From: Lysobacteraceae bacterium
GTDB lineage: Bacteria > Pseudomonadota > Gammaproteobacteria > Xanthomonadales > Xanthomonadaceae
Assembly (NCBI GenBank): GCA_028293685.1
Contig: JAQGOI010000176.1
Location: forward strand, 1-5,416
Direction of reading: 5' to 3'
DNA: 5,416 bases
Within the stretch, counting starts at the first letter, position 1, and each line of letters begins with the position of its first letter. Shown here in pieces: positions 1-5,416 of the stretch. The notes beneath the pieces are model-generated. The model did no database searches. It saw only the letters and a program-made list of their open reading frames with translations, and was not told the DNA's origin. The position numbers and the translations under genes are program-made.

Positions 1-1263
1 TTCGAGAATTTCCTGGGCGAGCAGGCGCGCGCGCTCGGCGTCGAGTTCCAGGACAGCGCGGTTGTTCGAACGATCGATCTCGATGCGAACGGCGGGCACG
101 TCGTCGGCTTCGAGCACGATGGCGCCGCGCACACGCTGGCGGCGCGCTGGATCGTCGATGCCTCCGGGCGGGCGGCACTGCTCAAGCGCAAGCTCGGCCT
201 GGCCGAAGACAATGCCCACGACGTCAATGCGGTGTGGTGGCGCGTGGACGGCTTCGTCGATCCGAACCAGTGGTCGAACGACGCCGACTGGCTGCAGCGC
301 TGCACGCCGCCGGACCGTTGGCGTTCGACCAACCACATGTGCGGTCCCGGCTATTGGTTCTGGCTGATCCCGCTGGCGTCCGGCGCGCATTCGCTGGGCA
401 TCGTCTGCGACGCGAAGATGCATCCGCTGCATACGATGAACACGCATGACAAGGCGATGGCGTGGCTGCGCGAGCACCAGCCGCAGGTCGCGCGCTCACT
501 GGAAAAGCCCGAGCACACGCTGCAGGATTTCCTGTTCCTGCGGCACTTCTCCTACAGCTGCAAGCAGGTGTTCTCTGCCGACCGCTGGGCGCTGACTGGT
601 GAGGCTGGCCTGTTCCTGGATCCGTTCTACTCGCCGGGCAGCGATTTCATCGCCATCGGCAACGGCTACATCTGCGACCTGATCGAAAAGGATTTCGCCG
701 GCCAGCCATTCGCGCCGTATGCGTCGATCTACCAGCAGCTGTACCGCTCGTTCTACGACAACACGCTGACGCTCTACCAGGACCAGTACCCGCTGTTTGG
801 CGACGCGCAGGTGATGCCGGTCAAGGTCATCTGGGACTACACGTTCTACTGGGCGATGCTGGCGCCGCTGTACTTCGCCGACAAACTCACCGACGTCGCG
901 TTGCTGGGCCGGCTGCGTCCGCAGTTCACCCAGGCCGCAGCGCTCAACCAGGCCGTGCAGGCGCTGATGCGCGACTGGAGCCAACGCAACACGGCGCCGA
1001 TGGAGCCGGACGAGCGCTTCCTCGACCAGTTCGTGATCGACTGGTTCCATGAAATGAACCGGGCGTTGAACGACACGCTCGATGACGCGACCCTGATCGC
1101 GCGCCTGACCGCCAACGTCGAGCGCATGCAGTGGCTTGCCGGCGAGATCCTGGCTCGCGCCCGCGGCATGCATCCGCTGGTCGAGGATCACGGACTCGGC
1201 GCGTTGCTCGTTGGCGACGCGCGCCACTCGCTCCACCACAGCTGGTACGCCGTCGCCGCTTGA
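1..1263 (+). CDS. Flavin-dependent halogenase-like oxidoreductase (5' partial)
   Basis: The reading frame is open from base 1 to the TGA at 1261-1263, giving 420 residues. The N-terminus, with the FAD-binding GxGxxG and the catalytic lysine of the family, lies outside the window. Two signatures of the flavin-dependent (tryptophan-type) halogenases are visible: WFWLIP (WxWxIP) at 355-372 and FLDPFYSPG (FxxPxxSxG) at 613-639. The second sits directly after the FAD-contacting GEAG segment. IVDASGR, followed by LKRKLGL, near partial residues 50-65 is typical of this flavoprotein fold. The last ~200 residues look helical and give no clue to substrate. Such enzymes use FADH2, O2 and chloride or bromide to halogenate aromatic substrates, with a separate flavin reductase. 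WxWxIP is thought to suppress monooxygenation. Xanthomonadaceae make brominated aryl-polyene pigments (xanthomonadins), so a pigment role is possible but inferred. A non-halogenating oxidoreductase is not excluded, because the catalytic lysine is unseen. Confidence 0.85.
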   Translation, partial: FENFLGEQARALGVEFQDSAVVRTIDLDANGGHVVGFEHDGAAHTLAARWIVDASGRAALLKRKLGLAEDNAHDVNAVWWRVDGFVDPNQWSNDADWLQRCTPPDRWRSTNHMCGPGYWFWLIPLASGAHSLGIVCDAKMHPLHTMNTHDKAMAWLREHQPQVARSLEKPEHTLQDFLFLRHFSYSCKQVFSADRWALTGEAGLFLDPFYSPGSDFIAIGNGYICDLIEKDFAGQPFAPYASIYQQLYRSFYDNTLTLYQDQYPLFGDAQVMPVKVIWDYTFYWAMLAPLYFADKLTDVALLGRLRPQFTQAAALNQAVQALMRDWSQRNTAPMEPDERFLDQFVIDWFHEMNRALNDTLDDATLIARLTANVERMQWLAGEILARARGMHPLVEDHGLGALLVGDARHSLHHSWYAVAA

Positions 1264-1297
1264 CGGTGGCGGGCGCAGCAAAACCCGGGACGACCGC

Positions 1298-2548
1298 ATG
1301 CCGCATTCGCCGCTGTTGATGCAACTGCTGGTCATCCTGGGCACGGCGCGCCTGTGCGGTTTGCTGCTGCGCCTGGTCGGGCAGCCAGCGGTGATCGGCG
1401 AGATGGCAGCGGGCATCGTGCTCGGCCCCATCGTGCTGGGTGCACTGGCGCCGGACTGGCACGCGGTCCTGTTTCCGCCGCAGTCGATTGGCGCGCTGGC
1501 TTCGCTGTCCACGCTTGGCCTGGTGCTTTTCATGTTCATCGTCGGCGTCGAACTCAGGGCGCCGGACGGTGTTCGTGCGCAGATCAAAGCCGCCGGGAGC
1601 GTAGGGCTGCTGAGCGTGGCGTTGCCGATGCTGCTCGGCATCGCGGTCGCCCCCTGGCTGTTGCTGCTGGCGCCAATCGGCGTTCGCTTCTGGCCGTTTG
1701 CGCTGTTCATGGCGGCGGCCATGTCGATCACTGCGTTTCCGATCCTGGCGAGGATCCTCAAAGACCGCGGCATCACCCATACGCCGTTGGGTCGCCTTGC
1801 CTTGAGCAGTGCCGCGATCGCCGACGTGCTGGCGTGGATCACGTTGGCGCTGGTCGTCGCGCTCATCGGCTCGGGCGACGGCTACGGCGGATTGGCGCGC
1901 ACGTTGCTCGGCCTGCTGGTGCTTGGCGGCATTGTCTTGGTGGTGCTCAAGCCGCTGTATCGCGGCCTGCTGATGCGCCATGCGGCCGATGGCGTGCCGT
2001 CGCCGATGGTGCTGGCGGCCTTGATGGCCGGCCTGTTCGCCTGTGCGGCGGCCACCGAGTGGCTTGGCTTGCACGCGGTGTTCGGCGCGTTCCTGTTCGG
2101 CACCTGCCTGCCGCGCGACGACCGCCTGTTGCGCAGCCTGATCGATCGCATCGAGCCACTCGCGGTGGTCGTGCTGCTGCCGATCTTTTTCGCCCTGGCC
2201 GGACTCAACACCACGGGCGACGCGTTTGTCGGCGCCGGGCTCGGGGCGCTTGCGCTGATCGTGGTCACGGCGGTGGCGGGAAAGATACTCGGCGGCGGCG
2301 CCGGGGCCCGCCTGGCCGGCTATGGCTGGCGCGACAGTCTGGCGGTCGGCTCGCTGATGAACGCGCGCGGGTTGATGGAGCTGATCGTCATGAAGGTCGG
2401 GCTGGATGCCGGCCTGATCGGACCGGCGCTCTTCACCATGCTGCTGGTGATGGCGATTGTGACGTCGGTGATGACCGCACCGATGCTGACGCTGTTCGCG
2501 CGGCGTCCGCGCGCCGATGGGATACGCGGGGAGCGCGCGACGCTCTGA
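1298..2548 (+). CDS. CPA2-family (Kef-type) cation:proton antiporter
   Basis: A 416-residue integral membrane protein made almost entirely of hydrophobic segments, consistent with the roughly 12-13 helices of a Na+/H+-exchanger domain. Family landmarks in order are GQPAVIGEMAAGIVLGP (28-44), LFMFIVGVEL (77-86), SITAFPILARIL (143-154), the core SAAIADVLAW (171-180), FGAFLFG (262-268), IFFALAGLNT (296-305), a membrane lysine K329 and MNARGLMELI (354-363). It should exchange K+ or Na+ for protons across the inner membrane. There is no C-terminal RCK/TrkA-N domain, so it is shorter than glutathione-gated KefB/KefC. ATG 1298 is preferred because GGGA at 1287-1290 precedes it by 7 nt and the hydrophobic family N-terminus follows at once. 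It starts 34 bp after the halogenase stop on the same strand, suggesting co-transcription. Residue 175 is Ala where relatives usually have Asp or Asn before D176. The cation cannot be told from the sequence. Confidence 0.9.
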   Translation: MPHSPLLMQLLVILGTARLCGLLLRLVGQPAVIGEMAAGIVLGPIVLGALAPDWHAVLFPPQSIGALASLSTLGLVLFMFIVGVELRAPDGVRAQIKAAGSVGLLSVALPMLLGIAVAPWLLLLAPIGVRFWPFALFMAAAMSITAFPILARILKDRGITHTPLGRLALSSAAIADVLAWITLALVVALIGSGDGYGGLARTLLGLLVLGGIVLVVLKPLYRGLLMRHAADGVPSPMVLAALMAGLFACAAATEWLGLHAVFGAFLFGTCLPRDDRLLRSLIDRIEPLAVVVLLPIFFALAGLNTTGDAFVGAGLGALALIVVTAVAGKILGGGAGARLAGYGWRDSLAVGSLMNARGLMELIVMKVGLDAGLIGPALFTMLLVMAIVTSVMTAPMLTLFARRPRADGIRGERATL

Positions 2549-2557
2549 AGGCCCTCG

Positions 2558-3016
2558 TCAGCGTGTTGGCCCGGTGGCGGCTGGCGACGGATCGGTCACG
2601 AAAATCGCGACACCGTGGGCGTGTTTCTGCGTGGGACTCAGGTCCACGCCGACACTGGCGCCGAAGCCGCTGTGTCGCCCGAAGTGGCCGCCGCCGACAC
2701 CCACGCCGACGCCGCTGCCGCCGTAACCGGTTTCGCTGCCCTGGAAGAGCACGCCGTTGGCGCCCAGCCTGGCCGCTTCGGCACGCAGCTTGTTCAGTAC
2801 GGCATTGGTCTTGTTCTGCTCGCCGTAGGTAAACGCACCGCTATCGGTCTCCAGCAGTGCGACCTCGCGGTAGCGTGCCGGGGGCTGGTAGTAGATCTGC
2901 ACCTGTTCGGGGGCTATGGCCGGATAGGTCGGTCCGAGCATCACTCTGGACGTACTGGCGCAGCCGGCCAGGATCAGCACCGCAGCAGCTGCCGAGGCAC
3001 GCAGGCGCAGGTTCAT
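2558..3016 (-). CDS. Outer-membrane-type lipoprotein of unknown function, Gly-rich tail
   Basis: A 152-residue protein. It starts with a basic n-region (MNLRLR), a hydrophobic core and a lipobox LAGC with the lipidated cysteine at 19. Ala at +2, and no Asp, predicts Lol sorting to the outer membrane. I chose ATG at 3016 over in-frame upstream codons because AGGAG (3025-3029 on this strand) lies 8 nt ahead and the signal peptide begins there. The mature part has a small alpha/beta-looking section (about 38-92: QVQIYYQPPARYREVALL, later NAVLNKLRAEAARLGANGVLFQG), then a glycine-rich stretch at 97-124, then HGVAIFV. The first section is loosely reminiscent of small lipoproteins with a 'LGxNxV' ending such as DUF4156/YjeI types, but I do not recognise the family. 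It is preceded by the EF-hand gene (78 bp gap) and converges with the antiporter, 9 bp away. Its function is unknown. Confidence 0.85.
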   Translation of the reverse strand: MNLRLRASAAAAVLILAGCASTSRVMLGPTYPAIAPEQVQIYYQPPARYREVALLETDSGAFTYGEQNKTNAVLNKLRAEAARLGANGVLFQGSETGYGGSGVGVGVGGGHFGRHSGFGASVGVDLSPTQKHAHGVAIFVTDPSPAATGPTR

Positions 3017-3037
3017 GGCGGCGACTCCTGGACGGGT

Positions 3038-3053
3038 GTTCGAGGATACGAAC
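3038..3053. repeat. Short inverted repeat upstream of the lipoprotein gene
   Basis: GTTCG (3038-3042) and CGAAC (3049-3053) form a perfect 5-bp inverted repeat with a 6-bp spacer. It sits 22-37 bp ahead of the lipoprotein ATG, in the 78-bp gap after the EF-hand gene. It could be a small operator or a weak 5'-UTR hairpin. TATCCT on the minus strand inside it faintly resembles a -10 box but lacks a matching -35. The repeat is short, so chance is a serious alternative. Confidence 0.25.
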
Positions 3054-3094
3054 GACCGGATGAATCCATCGTTGATGCCGGGCGGCACAGCCGA

Positions 3095-3472
3095 TCAGCG
3101 CGGCGGCGCGGCCAGTTCGCGCGCGTCCAGCGTGCCGTCGCGATTGCGGTCCTGCAGCGCGAACGTCGTCGCCAACCGGGCCCGGTAGGCGTCGCGGGTG
3201 ACGGGTTGCCCGCGACCACCCGGAAGCTCGGCGCGCGCCAGGTTCCCGTCATGGTCGCGATCCATGGCGTCGAATGCGTAGCACAGCCAGTCCTGGTATT
3301 CGCCGAGCGAAACGCGGCTGTCGTGATTTTGATCCATCCGCTCCAGGTAGGCCGACGGGGCCGGGCTTTGGGCGCCGGCTCCATTGACTTGCATGACCGC
3401 GGAAACGAACAACAAAAAACCCGGCCAGTGACGACCGGGTTTGCGCAGAGAACCAGACGCGTGTCGGCGCAT
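3095..3472 (-). CDS. Small secreted EF-hand calcium-binding protein
   Basis: A 125-residue protein with three canonical EF-hand loops: DQNHDSRVSLGE (47-58), DRDHDGNLARAE (71-82) and DRNRDGTLDARE (108-119). Each has acidic or Asn ligands at positions 1, 3 and 5 and Glu at 12, so all three look able to bind Ca2+. The N-terminus RRHASGSLRKPGRH, then the hydrophobic run GFLLFVSAVM, then NGAGA before QS resembles a Sec signal peptide cleaved near residue 34, implying a periplasmic or secreted protein. The start is uncertain. ATG 3472 lies 8 bp after the desaturase stop and has no clear Shine-Dalgarno, and a Rho-independent terminator falls in codons 11-20. CTG at 3448, TTG at 3415 or 3412, or ATG 3394 are alternatives, the last of which would lose the signal peptide. 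Role unknown; calcium sensing or buffering is inferred from the loops only. Confidence 0.8.
   Translation of the reverse strand: MRRHASGSLRKPGRHWPGFLLFVSAVMQVNGAGAQSPAPSAYLERMDQNHDSRVSLGEYQDWLCYAFDAMDRDHDGNLARAELPGGRGQPVTRDAYRARLATTFALQDRNRDGTLDARELAAPPR
3411..3442 (-). terminator. Rho-independent terminator after the desaturase gene
   Basis: Read on the minus strand, AAACCCGG (3442-3435) and CCGGGTTT (3424-3417) form a perfect 8-bp stem around a 10-nt loop. The 3' arm runs into a six-T run (3419-3414) and then GTTGTT. The stem starts 38 nt after the desaturase stop codon, the expected place for that gene's terminator. The plus strand has no T-tract after the stem, so it should work only in the desaturase direction. 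It overlaps the first codons of the annotated EF-hand gene. Confidence 0.75.
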
Positions 3473-3480
3473 GCCGACGA

Positions 3481-4689
3481 TCAGGCCGACACCGACCGCA
3501 CGGAATACCCTTTCAGCCGCGCCGAGAACTCCTGCAGCGCGCGAATCCCGCTGGCCTCGGCCTCATGGCACCACTCCTGCAGCGAGCGCAGCGTGTCGGC
3601 GGCGCTGTTGCTGCGCGCCTCGAGCACGGCTGCAAGGCGGGCGCGATGCTCCACCAGTGCGCGGATGCGCGGCCGCTCGGCGACCCATACCTGCAGCTGC
3701 TGTTGCGCGTCCGGCTTCAACCAGCGGCCATTGTCGGCCAGCGCCTTGCGCAGCTTGCGCGGCAGCAGTGCCCGCAACCGTGCGCCCGCCGCGCTGGCTT
3801 CGTCGCGCAACGCCGGCTTGAGGACGTCGCGCTGGTAGTCGGTCATCGCCTGGAAACGGATCGCCAGCAGCGCCTTCAAGGTGTCGGCATCGGGCACCGG
3901 GACGTTCGACCGCACATCCAGCGATGGCGCGACGCGCAGCACCTTGGCCAGGCCCATCGATTCGAACAGCTTGATCGCGCCCCAGCCGATGTCGACTTCC
4001 CACTTGCGCAGCGCGAATTTGGCGGAACTGGGAAACGCGTGGTGGTTGTTGTGCAGCTCCTCGCCGCCGATCCACAAACCCCACGGCGTGAGGTTGGTCG
4101 CGGTGTCGTCGGTGACGAAGTTGCGGTAGCCCCACCAGTGACCCAGGCCATTGACCACGCCGGCGGCCCAGAACGGAATCCACAGCATCTGCACGGCCCA
4201 TACCGCGACGCCGGCGAAACCGAACAGCGCGAAGCTGAGGAACAGCAACAGCGTCGGGCCCATCGTCGCGTGCGGGGTGTAGAGGTGACGCTCGATCCAG
4301 TCGTCCGGACAACCCTTGCCGTACTGCTCCATGTCGGCGCGATTGGTGCGCGCTTCCCGATACAGTTCGACGCCGCCCCAGAACACCGTCTTGATGCCCT
4401 TCTGCATCGGGCTGTGTGGATCCTCTTCGGTCTCGCACTTGGCGTGATGCTTGCGATGGATGGCAACCCATTCCTTCGTGACCATCGAGGTGGTCAGCCA
4501 GGTCCAGAACCGGAACACATGCGCCACTGCCGGATGGAAGTCGACTCCGCGGTGCGCCATGCTGCGATGCAGGTACAAGGTCACCGAAAAGATGGTGAGC
4601 TGGGTGGCGAGCAGCAGGTACAGCGCGAGCCCGCCCCAGCCGGTTTGCAGCAGGCCGTGCGCGAGAAAGCCAAGGATTGAAGCGGGCAT
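3481..4689 (-). CDS. Membrane acyl-CoA/fatty-acid desaturase (delta-9 type)
   Basis: A 402-residue di-iron membrane desaturase. All three histidine boxes are intact: HRSMAH (41-46), HRKHH (78-82) and HNNHH (213-217), plus the extra ligand region NGLGHWWGYRN (180-190, H184). EEDPHSP (88-94) after the second box is also typical of acyl-CoA desaturases. Hydrophobic segments at about 19-40, 58-72 and 143-178 would hold it in the inner membrane with the boxes facing the cytoplasm. The family uses O2 and an external electron donor to insert a cis double bond, usually at carbon 9, into saturated acyl chains, adjusting membrane fluidity. Start ATG 4689 has GGAG (4699-4696) 6 nt upstream. Residues from about 262 on form a ~140-residue basic, helix-rich extension beyond the catalytic core, as seen in some gammaproteobacterial homologues of about 400 residues. 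A terminator follows the stop. No TetR-type (DesT/FabR-like) regulator gene is adjacent in the window. Chain length and regiospecificity cannot be read here. Confidence 0.93.
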   Translation of the reverse strand: MPASILGFLAHGLLQTGWGGLALYLLLATQLTIFSVTLYLHRSMAHRGVDFHPAVAHVFRFWTWLTTSMVTKEWVAIHRKHHAKCETEEDPHSPMQKGIKTVFWGGVELYREARTNRADMEQYGKGCPDDWIERHLYTPHATMGPTLLLFLSFALFGFAGVAVWAVQMLWIPFWAAGVVNGLGHWWGYRNFVTDDTATNLTPWGLWIGGEELHNNHHAFPSSAKFALRKWEVDIGWGAIKLFESMGLAKVLRVAPSLDVRSNVPVPDADTLKALLAIRFQAMTDYQRDVLKPALRDEASAAGARLRALLPRKLRKALADNGRWLKPDAQQQLQVWVAERPRIRALVEHRARLAAVLEARSNSAADTLRSLQEWCHEAEASGIRALQEFSARLKGYSVRSVSA

Positions 4690-4949
4690 TGCGGACTCCG
4701 TGGGAATCGAGGGACAGCGGAGCGGCGCGTAGCGTCATCGCTCGCAAAGGGTCCGGTCCAGACGGCATGATGCCAGCTTCATTTGCCCTTCGCGCCCGTA
4801 TGGACGCGGGGTGTTCAGCCGATTGGCCGCATCGTGACGACCTGCCCCCCGCAACCGCGACGGCGGTCCATCGCCGCGCTTAAGTGATGACGACCGCCGG
4901 CGCGCGGCTGCTGTGTCTGGCGACCTGAACCAACCCATGGATCCTGGGC
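4690..4949. other. Divergent intergenic region between desaturase and mutM
   Basis: 260 bp with no convincing gene. It must hold the desaturase promoter (reading left) and probably that of mutM (reading right). I could not find a -35/-10 pair close to the sigma-70 consensus on either strand, as is common in GC-rich genomes. The only clear symmetry is the 11-bp palindrome GGCATGATGCC at 4764-4774, about 75 bp ahead of the desaturase start. It is short enough to be chance, but its position would suit an operator. Confidence 0.5.
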
Positions 4950-5416
4950 ATGCCCGAGTTGCCTGAAGTCGAAACCACCCGCGCCGGACTGGCGCCGCAT
5001 GTAACCGGGCGTCGCGTGGAGCAGGTGATCCTGCGCCGCCCCGATCTGCGCTGGCCGATTCCACCCGTTGTGCAGGAAAGTTTGCCGGGACAGCGCATTG
5101 AGGCCGTGCGCCGTCGCGCCAAATACCTGCTGCTCGACACCAGTGTCGGCAGCGCGCTGCTGCACCTGGGCATGTCGGGAAGCCTGCGGGTCGTGCGTGC
5201 CGACACGCCCGCTTCGGTCCACGACCATGTCGACATCGTGCTCGCCCGCACGACCGGGCATCCACGCCAGGTGCTGCGCTTCAACGATCCCCGTCGCTTT
5301 GGCTGCCTGCTGTGGCAACCGGTGGGCGAAACCCATGCGCTGCTGCGGGCGCTCGGGCCCGAACCGTTGTCGGACGGGTTCGACGGCGACTATCTCTATG
5401 CGCGCAGCCGCGGCCG
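4950..5416 (+). CDS. mutM: Formamidopyrimidine-DNA glycosylase MutM/Fpg (3' partial)
   Basis: The first 155 codons of Fpg; the frame is open to the window edge. The enzyme excises 8-oxoguanine and other oxidised purines and cuts the abasic site by beta/delta-elimination. The start is fixed by chemistry: [14 protein letters not shown] opens the protein, and after Met removal the N-terminal proline (P2) is the nucleophile and E3 the acid. Other landmarks are K58 in [10 protein letters not shown], the HLGMSGSLR loop (72-80, lesion-side Met75), DHVDIVL (92-98), FNDPRRFG (111-118, void-filling R and F) and [15 protein letters not shown] (135-149). These closely match my recollection of E. coli MutM. 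The helix-two-turn-helix and C-terminal zinc finger lie beyond the window. The ribosome-binding site is weak (TGGA at 4938-4941). It is transcribed divergently from the desaturase, with no functional link apparent. Confidence 0.96.
   Translation, partial: MPELPEVETTRAGLAPHVTGRRVEQVILRRPDLRWPIPPVVQESLPGQRIEAVRRRAKYLLLDTSVGSALLHLGMSGSLRVVRADTPASVHDHVDIVLARTTGHPRQVLRFNDPRRFGCLLWQPVGETHALLRALGPEPLSDGFDGDYLYARSRG

Noticed and set aside
1136..1297. Longer antiporter start overlapping the halogenase 3' end.
   Set aside because: The extra residues are non-hydrophobic and unlike the family, and they overlap a clear coding frame. ATG 1298 has a plausible ribosome-binding site.
496..1866. Very long open frame on the minus strand across the halogenase and antiporter (another at 944-2074).
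   Set aside because: It runs opposite two genes with clear family motifs, and its translation is low-complexity Arg/Ala/Gln-rich without recognisable domains. Long antisense frames are expected in GC-rich DNA.
3017..3088. Longer lipoprotein start at 3088, adding 24 residues.
   Set aside because: It would bury the signal peptide and lipobox inside the protein. ATG 3016 has AGGAG at 8 nt.
2615..3838. Long plus-strand open frame of about 400 codons across the lipoprotein, EF-hand and desaturase 3' region.
   Set aside because: It is antisense to three minus-strand genes with signal peptides, EF-hands and desaturase features, and its own protein shows no domain.
3565..4680. Long plus-strand frame opposite the desaturase, and minus-strand frames at 3563-4768 and 3876-4466.
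   Set aside because: They shadow the desaturase, whose three histidine boxes fix the true frame.
4857..4885. TTAAGT (4880-4885) as a -10 box for mutM.
   Set aside because: It matches only three of six consensus positions, and no -35-like hexamer lies 16-18 bp upstream.
4937..4966. A 9-codon mini-ORF (MDPGHARVA) overlapping the mutM start out of frame.
   Set aside because: It has no ribosome-binding site of note, and such short frames arise readily by chance. A leader-peptide role is not supported.
4735..5265. Minus-strand frames opposite mutM (also 4815-5336).
   Set aside because: MutM on the plus strand is unmistakable, and the opposing translations are compositionally biased without motifs.

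Overview
The window is GC-rich, densely coding chromosomal DNA with strong G/C third positions. The gene types and protein sequences look gammaproteobacterial, most like the Xanthomonadaceae/Lysobacteraceae (Lysobacter, Luteimonas, Xanthomonas relatives). This placement is inferred from protein character and not from a marker gene. I see no mobile element, CRISPR array, tRNA or rRNA.

Layout. The + strand from base 1 to 2548 carries two genes: the C-terminal 420 residues of a flavin-dependent halogenase-like enzyme (5' end outside the window), then, after 34 bp, a complete CPA2/Kef-type cation:proton antiporter. Three - strand genes occupy 2558-4689. In transcription order they are a membrane fatty-acid (acyl-CoA) desaturase (4689-3481), a small secreted protein with three EF-hand loops (3472-3095) and an outer-membrane-type lipoprotein with a glycine-rich tail (3016-2558). 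The antiporter and the lipoprotein converge with only 9 bp between them. A 260-bp divergent intergenic region (4690-4949) separates the desaturase from the start of mutM/fpg on the + strand, which runs off the right edge after its first 155 codons.

How the genes may work together. Halogenase and antiporter look co-transcribed and may belong to a secondary-metabolite or pigment locus extending to the left, but nothing in the window proves this. The desaturase should introduce double bonds into membrane acyl chains. The EF-hand protein and lipoprotein lie downstream on the same strand, but a good Rho-independent terminator falls between desaturase and EF-hand coding sequence. It actually lies inside the predicted signal-peptide codons of the EF-hand gene, so the two are probably not a simple operon. 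MutM is a housekeeping DNA-repair gene.

Most of the window is ordinary. The points most worth a second look are the halogenase (both family signature motifs present, substrate unknown), the terminator hairpin embedded in the EF-hand gene, and an Ala-Asp pair where CPA2 antiporters usually carry Asp-Asp or Asn-Asp. I found no convincing evidence of a wholly new system.
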